Below are positions 24,026 through 36,205 of a stretch of 64,000 bases of DNA, piece after piece. The stretch is from Anaeramoeba flamelloides (taxonomy: Eukaryota > Metamonada > Anaeramoebidae): contig JANTQA010000023.1 in NCBI GenBank assembly GCA_027625915.1, forward strand, positions 2,852,001 through 2,916,000, written 5' to 3'. Below the pieces are notes generated by a model that was not told the DNA's origin, did no database searches, and saw only the letters and a list, made by a program, of their open reading frames with translations. Each line of letters opens with the position of its first letter. Positions within the stretch are counted from its first letter, which is position 1. A program made the translations under genes and the position numbers.

Positions 24026-26639
24026 ATATTATTTCCATTAGAACCAACAAATTCAATTTAAATTTATTTGGCTATTAAAATTAATTAGTAGTTTTGGAGA
24101 TCTCAAAAATTGTCAATTTTTTCATCAAATTTTTTAATGGTTGGTCAACCAAAGAAAAGTTCATTATCAAAAGATAGTATTAAAAATAATTATTGTATTG
24201 AATCCTTCATTTTGTCTGGAATTATTTATTTTTTCTTTTATTAATTAATTTGAAGTTTCAATTACTGAAAATTCCCAAGTAAAATAAATATTGGAGTTTT
24301 TTTCTTAAATGGTTAAGTAAAAAGGGTTCAGTAATTAAAATCATCTTTATTTATTATTTATTGTTCATTTATTTGCTCTTCTTATTTACACCTTCTAGAA
24401 AGTAAAAGAAAGTAAAGAAATGAGCATTTTAATTTGAAAGAAATTTTTATCAAGTGTAGTGGGGCATCTCAATGAAATTAAGAATAAAATAATTTTATTG
24501 TATGTGTTTTTGATGACTTGGTAAGTAATTTTTTAATGAGAAAATATTTATCAAAACAATTGAGTTATACTCAAAATAAGAAATTTTTATAGTTCTTGTA
24601 ATTTTATTTTAGAAAATTAAATCTAAAGTTATTGTGTTTAAAAATCTCAAATTTAGGTGGGGGGGGGGTATATTCAAGGAAAATAAAGTGTGTATAAAAA
24701 AATTATAAAATGTCTTGTTTTATTTTATTTTTCTTTTTGCTACCTTGGATTTCATTTAAATGGTGTGTTCGAAAAGTGGTGCTAATGTAAAAAAAATCAA
24801 TTTGTAAAATTTATATTAAATCTCTTTTAATTGTCCAGTATTGATGATTTTTATAAATAGTTATTTTTCTAGGGATAAAAAAAAAATAAAACTTAAAAAT
24901 CAAAATCTAGGTTCCCAAAATTTTGTAATAGGGGAAATACAAAATATATTACTAAAATTGTTGAAATACTAATAAAAAAATATTGAGGGGGGGAATGATT
25001 AAATATGAAAACTATTTTTTTCAATAATTTTAATTTAAAGAACTTTTCTAAACGGTTATATCGATTATTGAGGACAGAAAAATGTATACCAGATAAACTT
25101 TAGATCATTGAAAAAATAAAAATAAATATAAAAAACAAAAAAAATATAAATAATATTTTGTAAAATCAAAATTGAATGTAATTCTATGAAATTAAATTAT
25201 TTTGTTTCCTACAAGTATTTTAATTATTTTCAAAAATGTATTTTTCAGATCAAATATAATGATACTGATAAAATCGAATAAAACTTTAAAATGTTTTTCA
25301 GTTTTTTTCTGGATATCAATTTTTTTCTAGTTTGGATTCAGATGATGTATCAAGAATTTTATTGGTTGAAATTCAATTAAACTTTTTAAATTACTTGATT
25401 AATCTAATTTTATGAAAAATGAATTATTTTGAAACTACACCCTCTTCCAAAAATTTGGCAATACCAATAATTAAAAATAGGCAAAAAAAACCCAATTTAT
25501 AATAATTATACAAACTTGATATGTCTCTGCTACAATTTCGGTATTTTTTATTTTTTCTCATTTCAATGAATCGACATCAAAAATAATATTCGCTCTTATG
25601 TTATTATTTAAAATTGAATGGGAATTGTTGATCAATAAACTAATAAAGAAAAAAATCCAAAGAGAAAAAAATGAAAACATTTTTTGCTTATTTTGGAAAC
25701 ATAATTAAAAATATATTAATTTGGAATTTAATGAAGAGTTACTTATTGAAATGTGAATTTAAAAAGGTTAAAAAAGTCTAGAAACTCGGTTTTTTAATCA
25801 TAAGAGATTGATACAAAATAGATTTGTATTGAAAAAATTGAATACCTTGAAATACTGCAATTGTTCGAAAAATAAGAAGGTATTTTATTTTTTTGGAATA
25901 ATTTTTTTGAAAACAACCATTTCAATTTCGAATTCTAATCTATAAAACGGAATTCAGAGAAGATAAAGACTGGAAATTTGTGTTTCATTGCTTTTTTTGA
26001 AGTGAAATTTTTTATTCAAAAATTAAATCCATAATAGACCTCGGTGATTTGGTACTCATTTTCATTCATGAGATTTACTTTTTGAGATTATTTATTACAA
26101 AAAGGATTTAAAAAATTACAAATAAATATCAGGAATAAAACTGTTTGTAGCTTGAATGTTAGTTAGTAATTATATTTTATCTTTTTTTGGTTGGAGAAAA
26201 GAACAAAAAAGAGCAATTTATTTTCTCAACGTGTAGAAAGAATAGTTTAATTTCAATTTTGGTTTTAAAATTTTTTTTTTTTATGGTGGAGTGTTTTCGA
26301 ATCGGCACAAAAAAAACAGGAGTTGGATTTTTTTCAAGAAAAAAATTTTAAATAAAATTTCCATTTTTAAAAAGAAATAAAATGGTTTTAGTTATTTATT
26401 CGGATTTTGGAAGAAAACCCAGCAGACTCAAACCCTTATTGGCAGATCTTGAATTGGTTTTGATTTTAGTAACTACAAAATACGAAAATGTTGAAAATTT
26501 TTTTATTTTTTTTCGATTTTAAGTTTAAGATTATGGGGGTTTGTAGAACAAAAATAGTCAAACAAGAGTTGAGTTTTTACAATATTCTCATCAAATTTAG
26601 CTGTCTATATTCATTGAAACAAATTCTTAAAAAAAAACA

Positions 26640-27240
26640 TTATCCCAGTATATTAAGACATATGTCAATGCGACCTAAAAAAATACTACTTTTGAAGATC
26701 TGAATAAATAATTTCTATTAAAATAATTAAAAAAACGAGATGAAATAATAAAAATAAATAATATTTCCATTTAACTTTTTCTTGAAAACATTTTTTATCA
26801 AAATCCTTGAATTCAAGTTGAAATTATATGTATCCAGATATAAAATTGTTTATTTTTACTCATCTACTAAAAAATTCTAAATAATTGGAATTTGATTTTT
26901 CCAAAAGGGGCTAATTTGGTCTTCATATGTTTTTTTTATTTTTAAATGGTAAAATTAAAAAAAAAGTTACCAAAAAAAGATAAACTCTCTGGAAAAATAT
27001 TCTAATTTAATATATTAACTTATTCTTTGATTTCAAAATTTTCTAAACACCAATTTTTCAAAAAAAAAAAAATAAAAAAGTACACATTAAATTCAAAAAA
27101 ATATTTGTGGTATTCAAAAGTTGAGAGTGTTTTTATTTTAAAAAAAAATTATCCCAGGGGTTAATTGAATTGGTTATAAGCTAGATTTCGAAAAATATTA
27201 ATCAGGAAAAAATAGTTCTTTTTTATATTTAGGGCATATG
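26640..27240. repeat. Direct repeat R1, copy 2
   Basis: Second copy of R1, with point changes and small indels relative to 23430-24025. The pair suggests a dispersed element or a segmental duplication about 3.2 kb apart. Confidence 0.75.
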
Positions 27241-27429
27241 TGGCCACTTTTAAGTTGCCCAGTATTAATTTATTCAACGGAAATCATTTTCATCCAAATA
27301 AAATAATAAAAAATATAAAACAAAAAAATAAAAAACAATCTGTCCAAAATAATAAAACAAAGGGAATAAAAAATATTTTCTTAAATTTGTTGAAATTTCA
27401 CTAATAATTCTATATTTATCATATTATAA

Positions 27430-28290
27430 TATAACATCAACCTTTTATATCCCTTAGCACCCCAAATAACCTAAAAACATTTCAAACAAAAATTTTAATT
27501 TGAAATGTTATCAAAGGATAATAAGGTATAGAATTAATAAAAAATTATCCTCGAAAGAAAATTTTATAATTAAAAGTTGTATAGTTACTTAAAATAACAA
27601 AATAACTTGAAAAAAATTTTTCAAACTTTATGAATTTTTTTTTGGTTATTGTGATTTTATTATTTTTCCAAATTTTGTCAAAATAAATTTTTTTTTTTTT
27701 TGAAAAGTTTGTCTCGACATCAAAAACCTCTTAGTTTTAACATTTAAAACACATCATACTTTACTGGAAATTTTTTTGGTGCCCTTTGCACCCCAAAATT
27801 GCCTAAAATGCTTGATTAAATAATTTATTCATTATAAAAGTTATTATAACATCACATAGAAAATTTGTTTTATCCACTGATAACGATTCAATATCAATAT
27901 CTATATTAGATTCTAAATAATTTAATAATAAAAAAAAAAATATAAATTAAATTAGAAAAAAAAATCAAATTTTTTTTCATTGCAAAATTTTACAATTTTT
28001 TCAACAAGATTTTTTTTTAATTTTAAATGATTTGGCCAATAGTTCAAGTCAGATTAATAATTGATTTTTTTTTTTATTTTTTACAATTTTTTAATTTTTG
28101 ACTTTTTAAAATCTAGACATAAAATAAACAATATTATTGAATTAGAGACCATATATCAGAACTTATTTAACAAGATCTGGATTAATTTAGTAAGGAAAAA
28201 TCCAAATATCGCAAATATATTATTCAAATTTTTACCAATAACAAAATGCAATAAAAAAATTGGTTTCGGAGATTATTTTATTATATTGGA
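27430..28290. repeat. Direct repeat R2, copy 1 (without MITE)
   Basis: Matches 34160-35120 over most of its length: CACCCCAAATAACC, AGAAAATTTTATAATTAAAA, GAAAAGTTTGTCTCGACATC, ATTCATTATAAAAG, AACATCACATAGAAAATTTG. This copy lacks the family A MITE found in the other, so it shows the empty insertion site. Confidence 0.75.
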
Positions 28291-29059
28291 ATAATATTTA
28301 AGAGTTATTTTTTATTTTATTTTAAATTTAGGTTTAAATATTTTATCGATTAAAAAGTAATTTATATTTGTTTTATTCCAATTTAATAAATTGAAATTAT
28401 TTTACAATTTTTTTAGTTTTTTTTTTGATTTTCAATTTTTATCTATTGCTTAAATAAAAGTTTTAGAAAATGAATCATATTAAAAATTTAGTTTTAGCCT
28501 AAAGAAATAATTTTAATTTTTCTCTTAATTGGATATTTATTGAAATTTTTTCTAAAAAAAAAAATTAAATTTCAAAGTAATTTATTTTTTTATTTATTTT
28601 TTTTATCATAAAATTAGCAAAAATTTTTGGTGGTTATTATTAATAAATTAATGTATTGAGTTTTGAATTCCGATTAATGTAATAAAATTTCTGATTTAAA
28701 AAAATAAAATAAAAATAAAAATCTTTAAAAAAATGTAAAAATGAATAATTATTATTTTTTTTTCAATTTCAAAAAAAAAATCAATAACTTAACTACTTTA
28801 TCTTTGAACTATTTTGACTTTTTATTATAATTCAAATCAGGATTAAAGACTAATAAGAAAATTAATATATTAGTAGATCAATATCATTTTAAATCTAATT
28901 TAAAAAACTTGATGAAATTTAGGCAAATCCGGGGTGCTAAGGGATATGTGGGTTTTTCTTATTAATCAAACACAAGATTAAATTGCAATCAAATTTCAAA
29001 AAAAAAAAAAAAAACAGATCTAAGGAAACAGATTCTTTGACTAGAAAAAAGGAAATGAA

Positions 29060-29260
29060 AACAAAAACAGTTGAAAGAATAACAATACCACATTTTATAT
29101 TTAATTTGGAAATAATTTTGATTTTTACAAACTATTTCATTTTTTGTCTTTATTTTTCTTAAAATTTATCCAAATTTTTGGAATTTAAATTAGATTTATC
29201 ACGAGTTTGGAATAAGGAAATTGAAAGTAAATTTTTTTTTTATTTTATTCTGAATTTATC
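29060..29260. repeat. Direct repeat R7, copy 1
   Basis: GAAAGAATAACAATACCACA and ACAAACTATTTCATTTTTTG blocks recur at 58810-58900, followed by weaker similarity further on. Class unknown. Confidence 0.6.
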
Positions 29261-29595
29261 TTAACTTTCCTCAAAGAAATATTTTTAAAAAAATTTTGTT
29301 GACTTTTTGGAACATTATCAATCCAATCTAAAAAAAAAAAAAAAAAAGAAAAAAATTCAACAAAATAAAAGGTCTAAATATAAATATCATTTTTTATTGA
29401 TTTATTTATATTTATTAAAGGTTCTTATTTAATTTTCGTTAAAGAATTCGATAACAAATATTTCATTTAGAAAATCTTTTTTATGATTAATAAATTAATT
29501 AAGAATTTTATCGGGTTTAGTGCAAAAAAAAAAAAATAATAAATAAGAAAAAATTTGTTAATATGTCTATTAAAAATTTAAATAAGAAGATTTAT

Positions 29596-30933
29596 TTATA
29601 ATTCTTTTTTTTCAGGTTTTTTTTCTTCTACTTCTTCTACTTCTTCTTCAGTTTCGGATTCTGTTTCACTTTCGCTTTCACTTTCACTTTCAGATTCAGA
29701 GTCGGATTCAGATTCGGATTCGGATTCTGAATCAGTTTCAGTTTCAGTTTCAGTTTTGTTTTGTTCTTCTTCCCATTCTTTATAGTCTTTTTGGGCTTCT
29801 TTTCGAACTTTCCAAGTTTTTTCGATATACTCAAGAGCGGCATCTTTGGAAGTAGCTGTACCGACAATTAAATTATCAAACCCAAGGCCGGCGTCCATTG
29901 TCCAAATTTCAATACCTACACCAAAGATTTTGGATAATTTCCAAGTGTCCTCATCAACATAATAAGCCTCGTTTTTAATTTTCTTTGGTTTCCATTCGCC
30001 GATGTAGTCTGGGTTATCGATTTTCTTTGGTTTCCAATCGCCTTTGTAATCTGGGTTTGCGATCATTGGTCTTTCCCATTCTCCGTCTTCGTCTTCGTCC
30101 CAGTCTTCTGGTTCTTCTGCGTTTTCATCTTCGATCATTTCTTCTTCAACCCAGTCCTCTGGTTTTTCGTCTTCTGGATCTTCGATCATTGCTTCGTCAA
30201 CCCAGTCTTCGGGTTTTTTGTCTTCTGGATCGTCGATTTCTTCTTCTTGCCATCCGTCAAAGTCATCAATTAAGTCTCCTGTTTTTTTAGATTCCCCGTC
30301 AATGAATAATTCGAATTTGTTTTCCTTGCCGAGAACTAAGGTGTACACATGTGGCTCAACATCGTTTTTGATGCTTGGTGGGTTAATCAGGGCATGTTCT
30401 TCCCATTCTTCGGTGTTTGGGTTGAGTCTCTTGTAAATTACATGGACCTTGTTTGTGCCTCCACACTTGTCTGGTCCAAACATGACAATGTAATTGTCAT
30501 CGCCGCTGAATTTCTTTGGTTTGAAATCTTGTGGCAACTTGAGGTATGCGCCTGCACAAGTCAATTGCTTGTTGAACCTTGTTTCGTATTGGATCAACAG
30601 GCCATCTTCTGAGGGATCAAAGGCCTTTTCAAATTTGGTGGAAATACCGTGCTTCCTTGCTTGGTTTTGCGCAATGAGGATTTTGTCTCCTTCAATTCCG
30701 TTAGCGTTTTCCCCGGCTTCGATTTTCCATTCGCCCTTGTAGTCCTTGTTTTTGGTGACAACCCATTCCTTTGGAAGCTTGTCATATGTCGAAAAGGAAG
30801 TTAACGAGAAGAAATCTTTTTGTGCTTTCTCGGCGATTCCTTTATGATCTAAGGTTACAACAGGTGCCTGTGCTTCTTCTTCACAAAAGGCAACGACGCT
30901 TAATAATAAGACAAGAATAAAAAGGTACTTCAT
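29596..30933 (-). CDS. Calreticulin (ER lectin chaperone, KKEL tail)
   Basis: A 445-aa single-exon gene for the soluble Ca2+-binding lectin chaperone of the ER lumen, which holds monoglucosylated glycoproteins for folding. Residues 1-17 form a signal peptide (MKYLFILVLLLSVVAFC). The lectin domain carries KHGISTKFEKAFD (94-106), QYETRF, Cys126 (QLTCAGAYLKL) and YIVMFGPDKCGG with Cys157, the conserved disulfide pair and signatures. The P-domain (about 232-325) has three acidic repeats of the DDPEDKKPEDW type followed by three NPDYKGDWKPKKI-type repeats, the 3+3 arrangement of calreticulin rather than 4+4 of calnexin. There is no transmembrane segment. The C-terminal tail is E/D/S-rich (SE and TE repeats) and ends KKEL, a KDEL-like retrieval signal. 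The start is the only ATG giving a signal peptide. Confidence 0.96.
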   Translation of the reverse strand: MKYLFILVLLLSVVAFCEEEAQAPVVTLDHKGIAEKAQKDFFSLTSFSTYDKLPKEWVVTKNKDYKGEWKIEAGENANGIEGDKILIAQNQARKHGISTKFEKAFDPSEDGLLIQYETRFNKQLTCAGAYLKLPQDFKPKKFSGDDNYIVMFGPDKCGGTNKVHVIYKRLNPNTEEWEEHALINPPSIKNDVEPHVYTLVLGKENKFELFIDGESKKTGDLIDDFDGWQEEEIDDPEDKKPEDWVDEAMIEDPEDEKPEDWVEEEMIEDENAEEPEDWDEDEDGEWERPMIANPDYKGDWKPKKIDNPDYIGEWKPKKIKNEAYYVDEDTWKLSKIFGVGIEIWTMDAGLGFDNLIVGTATSKDAALEYIEKTWKVRKEAQKDYKEWEEEQNKTETETETDSESESESESDSESESESESESETESETEEEVEEVEEKKPEKKEL

Positions 30934-32260
30934 AAGTTGTTATTTATACCAGATAAAAAAGAGAAAAAAAAAAATGATAATTATGCTTTTCAAATTAATC
31001 ACAAGTGAATGTCACACTTTCAATTTTCACTTTGCAGTTAGCGGATGGGAATCTATTCAATTCATATTCCTCAAATTTTATAAAGATAGGATTAAAAAAA
31101 ATTCCCCAGTTTTGTTTTTGCAAAAAAAAAGTAAAGAACTTTTTTTGTATCAATAGATGGAATGAAATTAGAAATTTTTGAATGGAATCAATTTGTTCTG
31201 TTCACTTAGATTACCAATTATATGTGATGACGTGGGAATAATTTTAAAATAAAAAATTCATTTTTAATTCCTATCAAATTGAACTTTATCAAGTCTTTGA
31301 AATCTTTTCATTTTTCACAAGAGAAGTACAACGGCCTTTATTTATCATTGAAAGAATTGAAATATTTTGATGTCTTTTTGTTTGTTTTCTATTTTTAGAA
31401 AAAAATGAAATAGATACAACACAAACAATCTTCACTTTTTTCATTTTTATTCTTGAGATTTTCATTAGCACAAAGAGATTATTGGTTGACAAATACTGAA
31501 AAAAAAGTGTTACCAAGTTTATTAACTTGGGGTATTAAACAACAAGATATCTAAATTGGAATACCCTTTGCACAATAAATTATTTACTAAGGGCATGTGC
31601 AATAGAATTCAGTTTGTACTATTCAAATCATAATTCACAAGAAACAAATAAAACAATACTGGGTTTTGAATTATAAACGGGAAAGAATTTTTACTTCCTT
31701 TTCAATTTCTTTCTTTTTTAAATATACTTCTCAAAGAAGTAAGATTGCAATTAGTTGCTCGATAAAAAAGAAAATTGAAAATGATGTGAAAATTTTTCCC
31801 CATTGATAATTCAAATTAAATTATTGGTTTATCAATTACTACCTATTTCTTTTGAAATCTCTATTTGCTCAGATTAACAAAAATAAATGTAAAGTAAATT
31901 TTTTTAAATGTATTATTTAGATGGCAGAAATTAATTTCAATTAATGTCTTTTCAGCTAAATCAATTCTTAGTAATGTTTTTTGTTTCTAAAATCCAAAAT
32001 TTAACATTTTTTTTGAAGAATTTTGACCAAAAAACAATCTCAACAACCAAAAATTTTGAAACCTTCCTATTTTTTCACAATCCTTAAAATACTTACCTTT
32101 GCTATTGAAATGAAACTTGAAGTGAGTCATAATAATTTTCCTTATTTGATGTTTCATTTTTTCCTTTTCATTTTTATTTTCGTTTAGTTTTCATGTTGAT
32201 CTTTTTTTTCTGAAAAATCATCGTTTCTTTTTAATTTCTTCCAAATAAGAATCAAATTGG
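30934..32260. other. AT-rich intergenic DNA between calreticulin and the ankyrin gene
   Basis: The two genes are divergent, so both promoters lie here, but I can point to no motif. Short frames on both strands look like chance. Confidence 0.35.
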
Positions 32261-33379
32261 ATGGACATTTGGAGCAAAAAAAAAAACAAACAGACACTCA
32301 CCAAAGCACCAAAAAACGTGGTGATTGAGTTTATTAAAAACAATTGTGATGAGAACCCAGATTTCCCAATTGCAGAATTATTAAACAGAAAGAAATATGA
32401 ACAATTTTGGATCAGATTTGGGGTTGAACATAAGGGCTCTTTGAATAAAACACATGAGGAATGGTAACAATTGTCTTCATTTTGTCATAACACGCTCCAA
32501 ATTGGAAGAAAGTTATGAAGACGTTGAGTACATGCTACAAAAGGGCGCTGATCCAAACCAACTAAACGGCAAAGGTTTTAGTAGTTTCCATCTCTTGTGC
32601 CAACGACCAAATCTTCCCATCAAATTTTTCGAATTGTTTTTTCGATATAACACTGATCCAAATAGGTTTGAAGAACGCAGACAACCAACGACACCCTTTT
32701 CTTTCTTACTTATTAAGGAACAAGATGAGGATTTTGCATTATGGGAATTATTTCTTCAGAACCGATCAAATCCTTTATTAAAATGTGATTATAACCAACG
32801 AAATTTTCTTTTGTTGTTGCTTTCAAGAACTACCTTGCCGAAAAGATCCACTATTAAATTTTTTCTTGATCATGGTTATTCTATCAAGCGTCCAACCAAT
32901 GGTATACCTCTTTTGTCATTATTGTGTAATAAGAATCTTGATCAGGATTATTTAGAATTTATGCTTCAAATCGGTACTCAAATAAATCCTAAATTAACAT
33001 CATTTCGTCGTGTGGTATCTTATGGGTTTACCCTAGAACACCACTCTGTGGCTCGATCCTTAATCGCAATTTACCAAACATAAAACTATTATTAAAAAAT
33101 GGGGCCGATGCAAACCTCACTTCCTTAGATGGAATGACGCCTTTGCACCTTGCCTTTGTTGGGGATTTTCTAAGCATAGATTTATTAAAGTTGTTTGCCG
33201 AATATGATGTCGATTTAAACTTAAAAAATAAATCTGGATTTACTTTGCTTACTTTACTTTTTGTACATTATTATTATAATTTCTTCCCCGAAGAGAAAAA
33301 GAAACATCAAAAACGTAGAATATGTGTAACATTTTCTGGAAAAATTGAAAATTATGAAAAGTTATTACAGCTACTTTAA
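32261..33379 (+). pseudogene. Ankyrin-repeat protein gene broken by two frameshifts
   Basis: Three consecutive frames make one ankyrin protein. Frame 1 (32261 to about 32460) gives MDIWSKKKNKQTLTKAPKNV and on to GVEHKGSLNKTHE. Frame 2 (to about 33000-33070) carries NGNNCLHFVIT, VEYMLQKGADPNQLNGKGFS, FFELFFRYNTDPN, KRSTIKFFLDHGYS. Frame 3 gives TPLCGSILNRNLPNIKLLLK, NGADANLTSLDGMTPLHLAF, LLKLFAEYDVDLNLKNKSGF to the stop. Ankyrin units (x-TPLHLA, LLxxGAD-N) continue across both joins. The first join is explained by one extra base in GAGGAATGG; the second lies somewhere in 33000-33070. No intron signals fit. It is either a recent pseudogene or two assembly errors. Ankyrin repeats mediate protein-protein binding; the target is unknown. 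Confidence 0.75.
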
Positions 33380-34159
33380 AAAAGTGAGGATTTTTTTTTT
33401 TTTAGAATATTAGAACTAAAACTTTTCCATAACAATAAAGTTTTGTGTTTGAAAAAAATGAGTTTCCAATAACTCTTAAAAGTTCCTTTATTCTTCAAAC
33501 CCCAACCATAACCTTGTACCCAACGTCTGAGCCCCCACTTTTTTAAATTTTAATTTTTTTCAAAAGTTTTAATTCAAAAAAAGTATCCAATTTTTTAAAA
33601 TATAAAGCTTGAAAAAAGTTTTAAAAACGAGAATTCTTTTTTTAAATAGCTATAAAACATATTCCTATTGTTTTTAAATTTTGAAAATAACTTATTTTGA
33701 TCTTTAAAATTTCAATTAGAGAGAGATTTTGTAAATAAAAAAATTATTTTCATTTTAAATATATTTGCACAGAGCTTTTTTTTTTTTTTTTTACAAATAA
33801 GTCCTGTGGCAACATTTTTTCTGAAATTATAACAAAACATTTTTTATTTATTAATTGGAAAATAGCAACCTAATAAATACTTTGTATTAATTCCAAAATC
33901 TCATTCATTTGATTTTCCCTTTGAAATTGATTGTTCATTGTGCTTTAGTATTTTTATTATAATATTTTCTTCTTCCAAAAAAAAATATAAATATTTTTTC
34001 CAATAGTTCCATTGTGTTATAAAAAACCCATTTAAAATTTATCAATAAATATTGTGACTTTTATTATATGTGATCTATATTTTCTACAATTTTTCTACTT
34101 AAAGTTTAATGTCTTGTAAAAAAATAATGTTTTTTTTTTAAATTATAAAAAAAATATGA
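33380..34159. other. AT-rich intergenic DNA
   Basis: Contains an AAAGTGAGGATTTTTTT motif and a C-rich CAAACCCCAACCATAACC stretch near 33495, both also seen near 53.5-54.0 kb and 55.86 kb, suggesting small dispersed repeats. No gene. Confidence 0.4.
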
Positions 34160-35120
34160 AATCAGGATTACTACCAAGTATTAAAAACTTCTTATACCCC
34201 TTAAAACCCCAAATACAATAATTGTCTTCGAAATAAAAATTTTAATTTACAGTCAGTTTCACTTTTAAGGCACAAACTTTCAACGAAATTTAAGGCACAA
34301 TAAAAATCTCAAATTAAGGCACAAAATTCAAATTCTAGTAAAAATAAATTGTAAAAAAAAAAATTCCAAATTTTGTGCCTTAATTTGAGATTTTTTTGTG
34401 CCTTAAATTCCGTTGAAAGTTTGTGCCTTAAAAGTGAAACTGACTGTAAACTGTTAGGAAAGAATTATAATATTTAGAATTTATAAATAATTATATTAGA
34501 AAGAAAATTTTACAATTAAATATTGTATAGGTGACCCACAATAACATAATAATTTGAAAAAAAAAAATTCAAGGCTTGAAATTTTTTCTTAGAGGTTTTT
34601 GATTTTAATTATTTTTGAATCGAAATTTTGTCAAAAAAATTTAATTGTTTAATTTTTGAAAAGTTTGTCTAAAAATCAAAAAATTATTATTTTTAATGCT
34701 GAAAACAAAGCATGCTTTTTTGGAAAATTTAGGAGCATTTGCATACCCCAAAATTTACCTAAAATACTTAAATAAAATATTTATTCATTATAAAAGAAAT
34801 TTTAACATCACATAGAAAATTTGTTTTTTCAATTGATTACCATTCAATATTAATATATATATATATATATATATATTATTCTAAATAATTATAAAAAAAA
34901 ATAAATTAAATTTATAAAAAAAATAATATTTTTTTTTCATTGTAGAATTTGTCATTTTTTTCAACAAATAATTTTTATAATTTAAAGTTTTTTTACCAAT
35001 AGTTTAGAGTCAGATTAATAATTTATTTTTTTTTTTTTATTTTTTAATTATTTTTTAATTTTGGACTATTTTTAAATATAGACATTAAACAAACAATATA
35101 ATTGAATAATAGACCATATA
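34160..35120. repeat. Direct repeat R2, copy 2, carrying a MITE and a TA expansion
   Basis: Matches 27430-28290 on both sides of the MITE at 34248-34448. A TA microsatellite (34855-34875) occupies the place of a short ATATCAATATCTATA stretch in copy 1. The alignment gives a clean before-and-after view of the MITE insertion. Confidence 0.75.
34248..34448. mobile_element. TA-flanked MITE, family A
   Basis: A nearly perfect 201-bp hairpin: CAGTCAGTTTCACTTTTAAG at the left end and its inverse at the right, with AATTAAGGCACAAAATTC and its inverse inside and a short A-rich loop. It is flanked by TA and inserted into repeat R2. It is among the best-preserved copies here. Confidence 0.9.
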
Positions 35121-36205
35121 CCAAAAATTATTTTTCAAGACCTGGAATTAATTTAGATTGAAAAATTTAATGTTCATAAAGAATTTTTCTATTTTTTGAG
35201 TAATAACAAAATTCAAAAAAAAAACTAATTTTTAAAAAAGAAAATTCAAATGTTTAACTTGAAAGAACTTGCTTACATTGGACAAACTAAATCTTAGTAA
35301 AAAAAATACTAACGAATTTCAAATAGTCCCACCCAAATGCTAAAAAAGAGGATATACTATTTTAATTATATTTCCATTTTAAGAAGCAAAACAGAACCCC
35401 AACCCTTGAAAACTTTTTGATTATAATTTATCACCAGTCAATTCAGTTACATGGGCATTTTACTAATTCGGAATTAATTGTATAAGGCGTATTCAAAATG
35501 ATAAACTTTAATAAAATATCCCCAACAAGAATATTTTAGGTTTATAATTAAATTATTTTTTTCCAGTTAGAGATTGAATATGAAATAAAAAATCACTTTT
35601 TTATATTTAAAAAAATACTTTTTAAAACTAAAAATACAGTTACATGTTGCTAGAAAAGTAAACGAAGGTCAATTTTTTTTCTGTAGGGGAAGTAGAAAAA
35701 GATTTATTTTAAATATGATCAAAGTATTAGATCCCTTAAAAAAAAATGTTTCCTGTTCAAAAAAAATTAAATTTTAAACCAAATCTTTCAGTATAGATAT
35801 ATCAAAATTTGAAACAAATAGAATCCAAAAGTTTTTAAAGTTGAATCATTGAATAAAAAAAAAATTGAATTTTTTGTTATTTGCAGATTATAGGGGTGTT
35901 TAAACAATTAAAAACAAAATTTAAAACTTTGAAAAAAAAAAACAAAACAGAAAAAAATTAATGATCTAAATTATTTTTAATTATATTTTTGCAAGGGATC
36001 AACTATTAATAATTTTTGGATTATTCTTAGTTATCCTAAAAACACTATATTTTCGAAACTACCATATTTATTAAATTTTAAGAAAAAAATTAAAATTCAA
36101 TTTCAAAATTCCTCTTTAAAATTATACAAAAAATGCAAAATAAATCGTAATGATATTTGCAAAATATTTATTTTCATAAATACTTTGAACTAAATTTTAA
36201 GAAAC
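35121..36205. other. AT-rich intergenic DNA
   Basis: No supported feature; it includes the 3' flank of the NET gene. Confidence 0.35.

Larger units (their letters stand above)
22906..29595. other. 6.7-kb gene-poor stretch of old repeats
   Basis: No intact gene. It holds repeat pairs R1 (23430-24025 and 26640-27240), R2 copy 1 (27430-28290) and R7 copy 1 (29060-29260), plus G-runs near 24658-24668 and 24987-24992. Two coding-like islands are unassigned: minus strand 26069-26016 (MNENEYQITEVYYGFNF, then a stop) and plus strand from the ATG near 26382 (MVLVIYSDFGRKPSRLKPLL..., 46 codons), whose antisense is also open. Confidence 0.4.

Noticed and set aside
28061-28294. 77-codon plus-strand frame
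   Set aside because: It lies at the end of repeat R2 and the aligned second copy is not open; low-complexity codon use.
29985-30785. Several frames opposite to or overlapping calreticulin
   Set aside because: Shadows of the calreticulin gene in other frames, without their own domains.
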